From Ichthyophis bannanicus (Eukaryota > Chordata > Amphibia > Gymnophiona > Ichthyophiidae), in the NCBI GenBank assembly GCA_033557465.1, contig CM066033.1, positions 1,356,847,834 through 1,356,911,833 on the forward strand: a stretch of DNA of 64,000 nt, written 5' to 3'. Position 1 is the first letter of the stretch. Each line of letters starts with the position of its first letter. The notes beneath the pieces are model-generated. The model searched no databases. It worked only from the letters and a program-made list of their open reading frames with translations, and had not been told where the DNA came from. Positions 21,798 through 34,147 of this stretch are shown piece by piece. The position numbers were made by a program, and so were the translations under genes.

Positions 21798-22683
21798 CCG
21801 TAGCTATACTGTTTAAATTTGCCTTTGTAATGTTTCTGGAAAGAATACCTTTCTTTACAGGTTTTGTCTTAAAACATTGTATATAATGTGATAAATTATA
21901 AATTTAAAAAAATGTTTCATACACAAAAAAAATGTTATACATGAGGTTTTGATACTATCAGTGTCCCCACTTTAGGGTAGTTAAAGTCATATAAGTTGTG
22001 TTTAATCTACAAATTTTGGGGGTGCTTTGCCATTTTTTTTACACTTAACTTGAATTTCAGTAAAATACCGGTATCACGATTTTTTTAAGCAATTGCTGTT
22101 GCTGCAGAATTGATTTCCTATTATAGCTCATTTACATGTCAGATACACATTTGGAATAATGATCTCGCCTCTGCAGATACGAACCTGCATGAATGCAGAA
22201 CGGAATGAGAGGAAAATTTATTTTTTATTGATTACTTACCAACTTATTAGATGGGATACGGAATTCTTATAAAATTCAAGTGAGGCTGTAAATGCTAGAA
22301 CAGACACGATTACCCTTGGTATCCTTCTGCAGTGAAAAGACTTTTGCTGAGTCACGCTTTTGTATAATCGCCTACAAACTCCGAATCCCTAGAATTGATT
22401 TATTACTCAAGAAAAACATGTAAAATTACAAGTGACACTGCAATTTTATATTTATACTTAAATAAAAAAAAACCTAAACAGCCAGTCAGCTTCAGATTCT
22501 AGAGGAGCGTGAAAGGACAGAGATACTGCTGTAATTTTAGCAGGGGACACTGATGACCTCGGGCAGAAATGAATCTGAAAGCAACCATACTGATCATTCT
22601 CATAAATGAATAAAAAAAATTGTTCTCCATCCCATACTTCTCTCTTTTCACTTTCCAACATTTACAATGATTTAGATATTAAA

Positions 22684-22860
22684 ATCTTTATCTTGTATCT
22701 TTATCTTTATTTGAGGCTTAATATACCGCTCAATGCAGTCGCGTCAGAGCGGTGCACAATGTACAAAAAGGCTGCATGGAAAAAGGAAAGGAACGCCAAA
22801 TGTATGATAGGATAGTTAAGAGAGAAGGAAAGAGCTAAAGAGAAAGGTGAGGTAACAAAT
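22684..22860 (-). repeat. LINE/SINE tail fragment of mixed origin
   Basis: Contains tttatctttatttgaggctt, taccgctcaatgc and gagcggtgcacaatgtac, a diverged inverse form of the LINE/SINE tails elsewhere in the window. It abuts the 5' end of CR1 copy B. No coding part. Confidence 0.35.
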
Positions 22861-23512
22861 AGGGGCTCTATACCGTTCCTTGGTGAGACCGCACCTTGAA
22901 TATTGTGTGCAATTCTGGTCGCCGTATCTTAAAAATGATATAGCATTATTAGAAAAGGTTCAGAGAAGAGCCACCAAAATGGTAAAGGGGATGGAAGGAT
23001 ACTCCTATGAAGAAAGGCTAAAAAGGTTAGGGCTCTTTAACCTGGAAAAGAGACGGCAGAGGGGAGATATGATAGAAGTCTATAAATTAATGAACGGAGT
23101 GGAATGGGTAAATGTAGATCGATTGTTTATTTTATCAGACTATAGGAAGACTAGGGGACATGCAATGAAGCTACAGGGTAAACTATTTAAGACTAATAAG
23201 AGAAAATAGTTTTTCACTCAACGTGTAATCAAACTCTGGAATTTGTTACCGGAGGATGTAGTAAAGGCTGTTAGTGTAGCTGGGTTTAAAAAAGGTTTGG
23301 ACAAGTTCCTGGAGGAAAGGTCCATAAACCATTATTAAGAAGGGACCCAGGATATCAATGCTTGGCCCAGTACAAGCATTGCGGAACCTGTGCCTTTTGG
23401 GGAAACTGCTAGGTATGTATGACCTAGATTGGCCACTGTTGGAAACAGGATACTGGGCTTGATGGACCTTGGTCTGACCCAGTATGGCATATCTTATGTT
23501 CTTATGTTTCCC
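22861..23512 (+). pseudogene. CR1 LINE copy B, 5' truncated
   Basis: Starts inside the RT C-terminus ([20 protein letters not shown], then [20 protein letters not shown] and [20 protein letters not shown]) and reaches the 3' end ggtctgacccagtatggc. Nearly uninterrupted, and younger-looking than copy A. Confidence 0.85.
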
Positions 23513-23689
23513 CCACTTGAGTGCTCTTTCCGGTGGAAAAGATCAGTTAATGATGTATTTAGGTTTTTGTTGTCCATGTGCCCTAGCAGAGATGCTGTCC
23601 CACCCTCCTGAAAAACCCACGGTAGCATCTCTCTTGCATGGCCCTTATGTCACAGGCTAAGCTGCAAAAACAGTAGGCCAGTTGATTCT

Positions 23690-23932
23690 ACCTCAGGCCA
23701 GAAGGTCAGGGGTTCAAATCCCACTAGAGGACAGAAATCTTGGGCTGGAAGGACTAGGGTTTCTAGTCCCGCAGGTGCTCCTTGTGGTCTTGGGCAAGCC
23801 ACTTAACCCTCCATTGCCCATGTTCCCTGTAAAATAGTCATCTCTGAGTTATAATGCCTTGTTCATTGTAAACCACCTTGATATCATGAAAGGCAGTATA
23901 TAAGAAATGTTAAATAAATAAACTGCAAACTG
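23690..23932 (+). mobile_element. tRNA-derived SINE, 5' truncated
   Basis: Begins within the head (ctcaggccagaaggtc), keeps the B box and body, and ends with a diverged tail (accaccttgatatcatgaaa, then ggcagtatataag and a TAAA run). Confidence 0.75.
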
Positions 23933-23989
23933 GGTAAGTGGTAGGGTGATCTTGTCCAAATCTGCTCAGTCATGTGGAGGGACCTTTTA

Positions 23990-24140
23990 TAAGGCAGCAG
24001 TGTGACACCAAGTTTTAAGGCACCTATGTTAAGCCCATTTTATAAAGACAAGTAGACGCCTAATTGTCTTTATAAAGTACTAGTGTAAGGAGTAATGCAT
24101 GCCTACATTGCCGCTCTAGAGCGCATGTAAATGTTCCCAC
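23990..24140 (-). repeat. MITE-like repeat, inverse partner of 4330-4475
   Basis: Shares taaggcacctatgtt, aagcccattttataaa and agtactagtgtaa with the reverse complement of 4330-4475. Palindromic interior (gccgctctagagcgc). Confidence 0.45.
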
Positions 24141-24221
24141 CTGTATTTTTCAATGACCCAGCAAGAAGATTTACCAACAGAAAATGCAGTGATGTGGGTC
24201 AGGGATCTTCTGAGTCTCCTT

Positions 24222-24380
24222 TCCTGGTTTCTTACCGGAGGTGGTGGAGATGAGGACAGTATCTAAATTCTAGAAGACATAGAGGATCTCTGAGGGAAAG
24301 GAAGACACTGTAGAGTTTAGTAGTTGGTATGGATGGGTCATATGGTCATTGCCATCATTTTTGTATGTTTCGATATGTTT
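24222..24380 (+). pseudogene. CR1-like LINE 3'-end fragment
   Basis: Resembles the 3' end of the second CR1-like family (compare 62640-62800 inverted): ccggaggtggtggagatgag, gacagtatctaaattc, and an ending with atatggtcattgccatc. Short and non-coding now. The flanking stretch 24390-25290 shows nothing I can assign. Confidence 0.5.
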
Positions 24381-25308
24381 GTGTGAGGACCTCACTAAAA
24401 ACAGAGGCTCCATTCCAGCCCCTGTATATATTTAAAGATTGACTGCTAAAGACTTGCCCCTTTCCAGAGGTTTTCTGCTTTAGAGACACAATTTCTATCA
24501 TGGATACTTGAACCGACTTTGGGAATTGCAAATCTGAGTATAAAAGCTACTAACATCAAACCCCAAAGTGGATTACAATGAGCAAACCTTTAAGACTGCA
24601 GCTACTTGTGCTCCGCCTTCTTTTTCACCTAGTCCCACCCCCTGCCCACCCTTCCCCGCCTCTGCCCCACCCCCAACAAATAACTGCAGAGGGTAGCATT
24701 GCGGACTTTAGTATCTGCAGGCCATATCGAAGTGGGGGAGGGAGTACAAGAGGTTGCATTATTTTATGTCCATTCAGTCACAGATCTCCAATACACATAT
24801 GCTCATCCATGTGTTATTAAATCCAAATATATATTCTGCTTCCACAGACTCCCCCACCCTGAGGCCACTTCCCCATACAACTAACCGTACAAAACTAAGA
24901 TCTCAATAATGGCAATACAAACCCTCCAAGTACCAGGTCCACTGGAAATTAATACAAAAAGAATCCTTCAGAGCCAAGAGCAAATCTACCATGCCAGCGC
25001 TATCTCCCAAAACTCACCCAATGACTCTAAAAGGAAAAGGCAGCACTGTAAATACTGCAGTGGGCCCTCGGGCATCAGTAAATCTATTAGGAAAGCTGAA
25101 CATGTCAGATTACTACACATTCTTACTTAGAAATTATATGCTAACAGAATACCAGAATACCAGAGTTATCAAGTTAACTGGTTCCAGGAGTGAGATTTTA
25201 AATCAGTCCTGGATTTCTGACCATTATGGGATCCGCAGCACTGATTTCAAGGGGTAAAATCAGGGACTACAAATACCATACTGCATTGCAAGGCAAATTT
25301 AAAACCAG

Positions 25309-26016
25309 TTGTTGTTAAGTGCCATTGAGTCGGAGTCGACTCATGGCGACCCTCTGGATAGCTATCCTAAATTGTGTTCAGTCTTCAGTCAGGCGGCTCA
25401 TTGTTGACACACTGGTACCTGTAGCTGCTGTTATTGTATCGATCCATCTCATTGCTGGCCTTCCTCTTTTGCGTTGACCTTCTATCTTGCCAAGCATAAT
25501 GTCTTTCTCTAATGATCTCTCTCTTCGCATGATGTATCCAAAGTATGAAAGTTGAAGTCTTGTCATCTGAGCTTCTAAAGAAAGCTTAGGTTTGATCTCC
25601 TCTAGTACCGACTGGTTTGTTCTGCGGGCAGTCTATGGTATACACAGTATTCGCCGCCAGCACCATAATTCAAAGGCATCAATTTTCTTCCTGTCTGTCT
25701 TTTTCACTGTCCAGCTTTCACATCCATATGATGTTATTGAAAATACCATGGCCTGAACAAGTCGAATCTTTGTATGGAGAGAGACATCTCTGCTCTTGAG
25801 AATCTTATCTAGGTCTTTCATAGCCATTCTGCCAAGAGCAATGCATCGTCTGATTTCTTGACTGCTTGTTGCTTCTTTATTGATAGTTGATCTAAGTAGG
25901 TTAAAGTTGTTCACAATTTCAATTTCTTCTCCTTCAATGATGAACCTGTTGATTATGCCAGTTGTCATGATCTTTGTCTTCTTTACATTAAGGTGCAGGC
26001 CCATTTTGAGACTATG
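25309..26016 (-). pseudogene. RTE-clade LINE fragment with 10-bp target duplication
   Basis: On the minus strand this encodes the C-terminal part of an RTE/BovB-like ORF2 (GLHLNVKKTKIMTTG, EIEIVNNFNLL, KIRLVQAMVFSITSYGCESW, WCWRRILCIP) and ends with the RTE-type 3' end, ggtcgccatgagtcgactcc in sense. TTAAAACCAG flanks it at 25299-25308 and 26017-26026, so the boundaries are firm. 5' truncated; the same family as 40590-42581. Confidence 0.9.
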
Positions 26017-26229
26017 TTAAAACCAGAACTGGCCAAAAATCTCACTTCTTGAACTGGTAACTTGGCAACTCTGGAATATTCAGCCTTAGTCGCACATGCA
26101 GAACATAGATGGACCTTCACCAAATAAAAAATAAGTTACCAAAGCGTGAAAATTGAAGTATGTACACAAAAGAAAAACTGAAACTTCAAAAAGCCAGACC
26201 CTGCATGCAATGTACAAAAGAAAGATAAA

Positions 26230-27876
26230 AGATGTCAGGACTAGCATTAGGAGGAATGCAACTAGGGCAATTGCTCTGGACCCCCAAGACAGAGGAAGAT
26301 GTAGGGATGTTACCCATGACTGAAGTGGTATTTAAAGGTGTGGAAGAATTGAAGGAAATATCGATACATCGGGAAGATGTATTACAACTATTAGATAAAC
26401 TGAAGAGTAGCAAATCACCTGGGCCAGATGGTATACATCCAAGGGTGTTGAAAGAACTGAAATATGAGATTGCAGACCTGCTATTAGTAATCTGTGAACT
26501 ATCATTAAAATCATCTCTAATACCTGAAGATTGGAGGATCGCCAATGTAACACCAATTTTTAAAAAGGGTTCCAGGGGTGATCCGGGAAACTACAGACCG
26601 GTGAGCCTGACATCAGTACCGGGAAAAATGGTAGAAAACATCATAAAGAATAAAATTACTCAGCATGTAGATAGTCATGACCTAATGGAAGACAGCCAAC
26701 ATGGCTTTAGACAAGGAAGATCTTGTCTTACTAATCTGTTATGTTTTTTTTGAAGGAGTGAATAATCAGGTGGACAAAGGTGAGTCAGTTGATATTGTGT
26801 ATCTGGACTTTCAGAAAGCCTTTGACAAGGTCCCTCATCAGAGACTTTTGGCAAAACTAAAGAGTCATGGGATAGGAGGCAGTGTACTATTGTGGATCAG
26901 GAACTGGTTAAAAGATAGAAAGCAGAGGGTAGGGCTAAATGGCCAATTTTCCCAATGGAGAAAGGTGAATAGTGGTGTACCCCAGGGATCTGTGCTGGGT
27001 CCGCTGCTTTTTGACATATTCATAAATGACCTGGAAGGCGGAATAACGAGTGAGGTTATCAAATTTGCAGATGACACAAAACTATTTAAAGTTGTTAAAA
27101 CCCAAGAGGATTGTGGAAAATTGCAAGAGGATCTTGATAAATTGGAAGACTGGGCATCAAAATGGCAGATGAAATTTAATGTGGACAAGTGCAAAGTTAT
27201 GCACCTAGGGAAGAACAACCCAAACTATGGTTACACGATGCAAGGTTCCACATTAGGAACCACCACCCAGGAAAAAGATTTAGGCGTCATTTTGGATAAC
27301 ATGTTAAAACCTTCGGCCCAGTGTGCAGCGGCGGCCAAGAGAGCAAATAGAATGCTAGGTATCATAAGGAAAGGAATGGAAAATAAAACAAAAGATATTA
27401 TAATGCCTCTATATCGTTCCATGGTGAGACCGCACCTTGAATATTGTGTGCAATTCTGGTCGCCGTATCTTAAAAAGGATATAGCGATTTTAGAAAAGGT
27501 TCAGAGAAGAGCCACCAAAATGGTAAAGGGGATGGAAGGATACTCCTATGAAGAGAGGCTAAAAAGGTTAGGGCTCTTTAACCTGGAAAAGAGACGGCTG
27601 AGGGGTGATATAATAGAAGTCTATAAATTAATGAACGGAGTGGAACGGGTAAACGTAGATTGATTGTTTACCTTATCAGAATATAGAAAGACTAGGGGAC
27701 ATGCAATGAAGCTACAGGGTAAACTATTTAAGACTAATAAAAGAAAATATTTTTTCACTCAACATGTAATCAATCTCTGGAATTTGTTACCGGAGGATGT
27801 AGTAAAGGCTGTTAGTGTAGCTGGGTTTAAAAAAGGTTTGGACAAGTTCCTGGAGGAAAGGTCCATAAACCATTAT
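26230..27876 (+). pseudogene. CR1 LINE copy C, RT region
   Basis: Best-preserved CR1 here. It starts just before the RT (LLDKLKSSKSPGPDGIHPRV) and includes [69 protein letters not shown] and [20 protein letters not shown]. There are two main breaks: a frame change in the T-run near 26741-26752 and a stop at 27661-27663. Between these a 320-codon frame is open. The endonuclease is missing, so the copy was 5' truncated on arrival. At 27877 another LINE interrupts its 3' end. Confidence 0.9.
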
Positions 27877-28317
27877 TTATTTATTTATTTATTTTATTTA
27901 CAATTCTTATATACCGCACTATTTGCAATCAGCGCGGTTTACATAGAACAAAAACATACGACAATATACATATGTCTGGTCATTACATTGAACAGGGAAT
28001 GGAACTTGGAGAACAAAGATAAACTATATACATAAGAAGTTCAATGGGAAAGGATCCTGTTTGGTGTTTTACATTTTTGGGGACGAACTATACGAGAGTG
28101 GTGGGGTTCAGGGCTGTAAGTGAGATATTTGATAAAGAGGAAATGTTTCAGGGCCTTCCTGAACTGGCTCAGGTTGGGGATTGCTCTGATGTGTGGTGGT
28201 AGGGTGTTCCATAGACTTGGGGCGCAGAGACTAAAGGCTCGTTTCTTTCGGTATAGATAACATATTGCAGTTGGTCGTTTCTTTCGGTATAGATAACATA
28301 TTGGTCTCTGCGGTTCT
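27877..28317 (-). pseudogene. L2-like LINE 3' end nested in CR1 copy C; likely SINE partner
   Basis: Minus-strand insertion flanked by ATTAT (27872-27876 and 28318-28322). It encodes an L2/RTEX-type ORF end (AFSLCAPSLWNTLPPHIRAI then FRKALKHFLFIKYL) and then a 3' end that includes ccctgttcaatgtaat, tgtaaaccgcgctgattgc, gcggtatataagaattg and a TAAA run. That end is shared with tail type A of the SINEs. Two tandem 33-nt units (tttctttcggtatagataac plus spacer) lie at about 28240-28304. Confidence 0.8.
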
Positions 28318-28492
28318 ATTATGAAGAAGGGACCCAGGATATCAATGCTTGAACCAATACAAGCATTGTGGAACCTGTGTCTCTTGGGGAAACTGCTAGG
28401 TACGTATGACCTAGATTGGCCACTGTTGGAAACAGAATACTGGGCTTGATGGACCTTGGTCTGACCCAGTATGGCATATCTTATGTTCTTAG
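28318..28492 (+). pseudogene. CR1 copy C, 3' end after the nested LINE
   Basis: Continues gaagaagggacccaggatat through ggtctgacccagtatggc to the 3' end. Together with 26230-27876 this is a single CR1 insertion. Confidence 0.85.
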
Positions 28493-28499
28493 ATAAGGC

Positions 28500-29540
28500 C
28501 CCCAAACCAGTCCTGGCAGATATACATTCCAAAAACTGACATATTCAATTACTAAATAGAAAATCGAATTCTTTTTTCTACCTTTGATGTCGGGGCATTT
28601 TATTTTTTTAGTTGTTTTTGGTCCCAGTCTCTGGTGTCTGTTTTCCTCTGTCTTCTCTTACCACTCTTTTCATAGTCTCCTATTCATTTGCCATATCTTC
28701 TCTCACCTCCTGCCTTCACTTCCTCGGTCTCTAACACAGATTTCTTCTTTTCCGTTTTCCTATCCAAATTTCACTCCTCCTTCTTACCAACCACTTCTCG
28801 ATTTTACTTTTTTTTAAATGTATTTCGCTGCAGCTTTCCATCTTTTTCCTCACCCCAACCCTGCCATTCCCTCTCTCTCTCCTTCCCCAGTCTCTTATTT
28901 CCCAGTCTTTAACTAACCCTCCTCCTCTCTCTCTCCTCATAATCAGCATCTCTCCTCTGGGTTTCTATCCCTACCCTCCCCATGTCCAACATCTCTCCTC
29001 AGTCTGCCCCATCTTCCCTCATCTCCCCCATGCCCTGCCTCTGCCCTTTCTCCCCCATCATGCCCAGTACCTGCCAATTTCCCATATATCCCCCATGTCC
29101 TGCATCTGCCCTTTCTCCCCTATGCCCTCATATGCTCTTTACTCCTATGTCCCCCCATCATCTGCCCTTTCTCCCTTATCCCCCCAACCCCATGCCTAGC
29201 ATATGTTCTCCATCCTTCCTCTAGCAATCTTCAGCCCCCTGCCTCCTCATCCCATGGCCAGCATCTGCCCTCTGCCTTCTCCCTGCGGTCACTATCTGCC
29301 CTTCTTTCCCCTGTCCAGCATCTATCCCCCTGTCCCACCCCCACATCCAGCATCTTTCCTCTGGCCCCAGTATCCAGCATCTGTCCTTCTGCCCCCCCCC
29401 CTTGTGTGGCATCTGTCCTCTTGCACCCTATGTCCAGCATATACCCTCCACCTCTGACCCCTCTCCTCCACCGATGCCCAGTGTGGCTGCTCTGTTTTCC
29501 CATCTTATCCCAAAACTGACGCCACAAGAAAAAGCGCAGG
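28500..29540 (+). repeat. Pyrimidine-rich repeat, copy 2
   Basis: Opens with attccaaaaactgacatatt as at 8975, then about 900 nt of C/T-rich sequence repeating variants of cagcatctgccctttctccc. The ORFs in it look non-coding. The stretch 29540-30320 that follows shows no assignable feature. Confidence 0.6.
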
Positions 29541-30329
29541 GTATCGACTCCAGCCTGCTTGTTTCTGCCGGTTCCACCCCCTTCTGATGCGGAAGTATGT
29601 ATTTGTATTTGTCAGAAGGGGGTGTGACCAGCAGAGACCAGTGTGTTGGAATCGGGACTCAGCACTTTTGTTGGGGTTTTTTAAAGCCGCTGCTTGTGCT
29701 ACTGGGGGGAGGCCAGGGAGTGACTTCTGCCGCCGGCGCTGCAGATCCAGGAAAAGTGGCAGCAATGACAGCAGTTCACACAGGTTGTTCCCTCCCAAAA
29801 AAACAGTTTTTGCATGGCACGTTTTAACACTTCGCCAGCAGCCGGCCTGGCCAGGCTGGCTGAAAACCAGAGAGTTGCAATCCTAACCTGGTCCAGCTCT
29901 AGATCAGAATTCCGACAAAAAAGATTCATCATTTGCTGCCAGCCTTGTAATTTCAACATTCCCTTGGGACAAAAGTTAAGCCTGACATTTTCCAGAGACC
30001 AAGTGAACTGCCCCCAAACTGTGAGACCGTACCATAACTGATTTACAGGATTTTTTCCTAACAGGACGGCACCAAGGACTTTGGATAGGACTTGGCCTGT
30101 ATCCTGATCCAGCCAGAGCTTATAGTGCTTGTTGTGTCATAATCAAAAAGAACTTTGTGTTCATTTTTCTGATTGACTATTCTTGCCAGATTAGAAAAAA
30201 ATTGTTTTGATTTCTGTTGTCAACAATCAGTGCCAAGTCTGATTTACATATTCAACTGGCCTATATTTGTTTGATTCATTGTGGAAGTGTTTGGTATTAC
30301 TTTAATTTTTGTCTTTGTTTCTTTTGACC

Positions 30330-31420
30330 ATGATGGTATTGTTGCGCTTCTACTCTCTTAGTCCTTCCAATTTTAGCCCCTCCTTCTGCCTCATTCTCAT
30401 TCTCTTTTTTCCTTTGAAGTCCACTCCATCCGCCTATTTTCTCCATGACCTCTCTGGGAATGTGTCATTTACTGACCCTCTGACAAGTCCACCTCTACCT
30501 TTCTAACCGACAGACTTTTGGCTCTCCTCCTTTCTGGATGCATCTTCCCCTTCTCTTAATTCGTATTCTTGGGGATTTTAACATTCGTTTTGATGACCCT
30601 TCTGACCCTTATGCCTTAAACCTCCTTTCACTAAGTTCCTCATTCAACCTCCAGCTGTGTTCTACTGCTCTTACAGGCATGACCAATGTCTTGATCTTCT
30701 TTTTTTCTTCTACTTCTTACCCTCAAACCTCTCCACTTCATTCTTCCCTTATCTGACCATCACCTGCTAACGTTCACTCTTAGCCACCCCCCCACCTTGG
30801 TCTCACCTGATATCTACCAATATGTTTAGGACTCTTCACACTATCGACCCTTCAGATCTCTCCATTGCTGTCTTATCACCTCTTTCCTCCACGATGTTGT
30901 CAGAGTCTGTTGACACGCTCTGTGAGATGTATTGTACCTCAACCCTGGCTGTCCTTGAAAACCCACTACCTATGTTCCTGTGCCTACTCAGCTGAGTGTC
31001 TTTGGATTGCTGACTTCTTATATTTCAAATTCATGTTCATCTGACTAACTCTCTTGTCTCTGACCCTCACCGTCTCTTTGCTAAGCTCATCTCTCTCTTC
31101 AAGATACCTCTTCCCTCAACTCCATCTTTGCTTCCTATTCAGACTTTGGTTGACTATTTCCATGACAAAGTCCACAAGATTAGTCTTGAATTCTCCACAG
31201 GATCACTCCACTGAACCTTCCCCCTATTCATTCCAAATCCTTTCCTCAACTTCTGTCACCCTTTTTTCCTTTAAATCAATGAGGAGGAAACTGCACATCT
31301 CTCCTCCTCTAAACTTACTACCTGCTCTTCTGATCCCATTCCCACCTATCTACTAAGCTCTGTTTCTTCTGCTGTCATCCATATGTCATATCCTCAACCT
31401 ACCGCTTTACACTGCAACTG
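30330..31420 (+). pseudogene. L2-clade LINE endonuclease-region remnant
   Basis: A frame at 30538-30756 reads LLIRILGDFNIRFDDPSDPY, the catalytic GDFN(I/H) region of L2-type endonucleases, followed by NLLSLSSSFNLQLC. Downstream frames are broken but keep L2-like composition to about 31420. No RT core remains. Confidence 0.6.
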
Positions 31421-31921
31421 TTCCTGTGGTCTTCAAACATGCCGTGGTTACACCCAGGGCCGATGTCACCATTAAGCAAGCTAGACTACAAAATCATGAC
31501 GTGGCACTTACCCACCATCTACAGGGCTGTGTCGCAGTTTGTCTCTTGAAAAATCTACCACTTCCTCCCCCTCTGATACTGACTTCAGATTTCTCAAAAC
31601 CACCAGTCACCAGCTGCTTGCTCTCTTGTACCTTCTGCATCTTCTCCCCTCCATTGCTGGCTCTCCTATGCCTACTGTTGCTTCTTCTCTCCTGCCAGCC
31701 ACATCTGTTGCTCACACTGTTTGTTATACCCAACACAGAAACACTGATCCACACTCAACATAACCCAATATTTTGCCTCATATCATACCTGACCTTAAAC
31801 CTTTTTATTACCGAATATGCATATTGTTCGTTTTCACTTCATTTGGCCTTGTTTGCCATTTTTGGACTTTTTTCAGTTTATTTCACACATTCATGTTAAG
31901 AAAAAAAAATGTAATGCAAGT

Positions 31922-33384
31922 TAGAAACATGACGGCAGAAAAAGACCACATGGCCTATCTAGTCTGTCCTTCCATATCAACCAATACAACAGTCCCCTTT
32001 TTTCCTTTAGAGATCCTCTGTGTTTGAATTCAGACACAGTCCTGATCTCTACCACCTCCACTGGGAGACTATTCCATGTACTCTTTCCATAAAAAACGAT
32101 TTCCATATATCACTCCTGAGTCTATCCTCTTTCACCCTCATCCTATGTCCCCTTGTAGCAGAGCTTGCTTTCAATCGAAAGAGGCTCTCCTCCTGTGCAT
32201 TTATGCCAGAGGTATTTAAACATCACAATCATATCACCTCTATCCCTCCTTTCCTCTAAAGTATATATAATAAGATCCTTAAGTCTGTCCTCATATGCTT
32301 TATAATGAAGACCACTAACCATTTTAGTAGCCACCCTCTGTACCAACTCCAACTTGTTTATATCCTTTTGAAGGTGCGGTCTCCAGAATTGCACACAATA
32401 CTCCAAATGAGTCGCACCAAAGACTTACAGTATACAGAGGCACTATCACCTCCTTTCTTCTGCTAGCCCTTCCTCTCCCTATGCACCCAAGCATCCTTCT
32501 AGTATTTGCCGTCACCTTTTATACCTATTTAGCTACTTTAAGATCATCAGACACAATTACGCCTGGTCCCGCTCTTCTTTTGTGGACAGAAGTACTTCAC
32601 CCCCTATACTATATCGCTGCCTTGGATTGCTGCAGCCCAAATGCATGACCTTGCATTTTTTAACATTAAATCTCAGCTGCCAAATTCTAGATCATTTTTC
32701 AAGTTTAGCTAGATCCCTCCTCATGTTATCTACACCTTCCTGGGTGTCTACTCTATTGCAGATTTTGGTATTATCCAGAAAGAGGCAAACCTTACCTGAC
32801 AGCCCTTCCGCTATATCACTAACAAAGATGTTAAAAAGAATCGGACCAATGACAGATCCCTACAGCATATCACTGGTAACTTCCTTCTCCTCAGAGTGAG
32901 CTTCATTTACCTGTACCCTTTGTCGCCTCCCACTCAACCAATTTCTACCCCAAGCAGTAACTTTCGGGTCCATCCCTAGGGTGTTCAGTTTGTTTATAAG
33001 TCACCTGTGAGGAACGGTGTCAAAGGCTTTATTGAAATCTAAATACACCACATCTAGGACTCTCCCTCGGTCGAACTCACTGCTCACCTAGTCAAAGAAA
33101 TCAATCAGATTTGTCTGACAAGACCTGCCTCTGGTGAATCCATGCTGCCTCGGATCCTGTAATCCATTGGACTCCAGAAGCCTCACTATTTTCTCTTTCA
33201 GCAGCGTTTCCAATAATTTACTCACCACAGAGGTTAGACTAACCGGCCTGTAGTTTTCAACCACATCCTTACTTCTGCTTTTGTGTAAAGGGACCACATG
33301 TGCCTCTCTCCAGTCCTCTGGTACCACTCCCGACTCCAACGATGCTTTGAAAAGGTCAGTCAGTGGAGCTGCATTTGTTAATAG
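31922..33384 (-). pseudogene. CR1-like LINE (second family), fused to U2 at its 5' end
   Basis: On the minus strand: AAPLTDLFKASLESGVVPED, WREAHVVPLHKSRSKDVVEN, YRPVSLTSVVSKLLETLLKE (33088-33372), then YLDF-KAFDTVP-type sequence, a diverged RT core, and MEYCVQFWRPHLQKDINKLE (32406-32143), reaching the 3' end at about 31922. Several stops. The RT begins abruptly next to a U2-like sequence. The same family occurs at 53676-55563 and 62602-64000. Confidence 0.8.
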
Positions 33385-33424
33385 ATTATTACACTTGCTC
33401 TTAGCCAAAAGGCCAAGAACCTAG
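33376..33424 (-). ncRNA. U2 snRNA 5'-end fragment joined to the CR1-like LINE
   Basis: The minus strand reads ttcttggccttttggctaag followed by agcaagtgtaataatct. This matches the first 40-45 nt of vertebrate U2 snRNA, including the branch-point recognition region, with about four differences and one inserted base. It ends within the first RT codons of the CR1. Known LINE template switching onto small nuclear RNAs gives exactly this type of 5' fusion. It is not a functional U2 gene: the rest of U2, its Sm site and promoter are absent. Confidence 0.75.
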
Positions 33425-34089
33425 CACATGTTCATTGATTTTGTGTGTACTAAATTTAAAGCATACTGACAAATTAAATGCGCTCTAGAAGTGACCAGTA
33501 GGGTGCGCTTACCTGTAATAATTCAACACTTGTTGTTTTTTAGCAGTTTTAAATTTGTGCAAAAAATTGTAGAAATTTAACCACATCTATAGTAGGTATA
33601 GTAATCTTTTTTTGTGATAAACAAACTGTGAAGAAGATCTCGCACAAAGAATTTTGCAAAATCCCTGACAACTAAGCTACTTTGTACAAATTTGCATTAC
33701 AGCAGCTTGTTTTTTAAATTTTCATAAAACTGTTTGCAAAGAAGGCTGCTACTGTGAAGACAAAACTTGAAACATTTGTGCAAATAGGCAAAAGTATAAA
33801 CATTTCTGTGTTTTTTCACAATAGGGGCAGACGCAGCGGGCAGCAGCTCCTGCCCCCCTTTACTGCCGGACCACCAGGGCTTCAGTATATGCACCAATAG
33901 AGCGACCCAGGGGGTCCCCCAAGCCAAATGGCTAGCCGGGTTTCAATATATAGAAGGGGGCAGGGAGGGGGAGATGGAACCCTGATTGGCTAACTGGGAT
34001 TTTTTACAAGAGCAAGAATGGGGGAGGAAGGGGGGGACCTTTGGCCACCTAACTAACTAGCTGGGATAGTTTCTCTCATTAGGGAATGC

Positions 34090-34147
34090 ACCGATCCCCC
34101 CCAGACAATTCCAGATTGGAATTGGGAGCTGTCTGGGGTGGGATCAG
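34090..34147. repeat. Imperfect hairpin in a G/C-rich stretch
   Basis: gatcccccccagacaattcc pairs with ggaattgggagctgtctggg and then ggtgggatc, likely part of a MITE of unknown family. From 33430 to here I see no other feature except small G-rich runs. Confidence 0.35.

Noticed and set aside
33376..33424. Functional U2 snRNA gene
   Set aside because: Only the first 45 or so nt are present, fused to a LINE; no Sm site, 3' box or upstream promoter elements.
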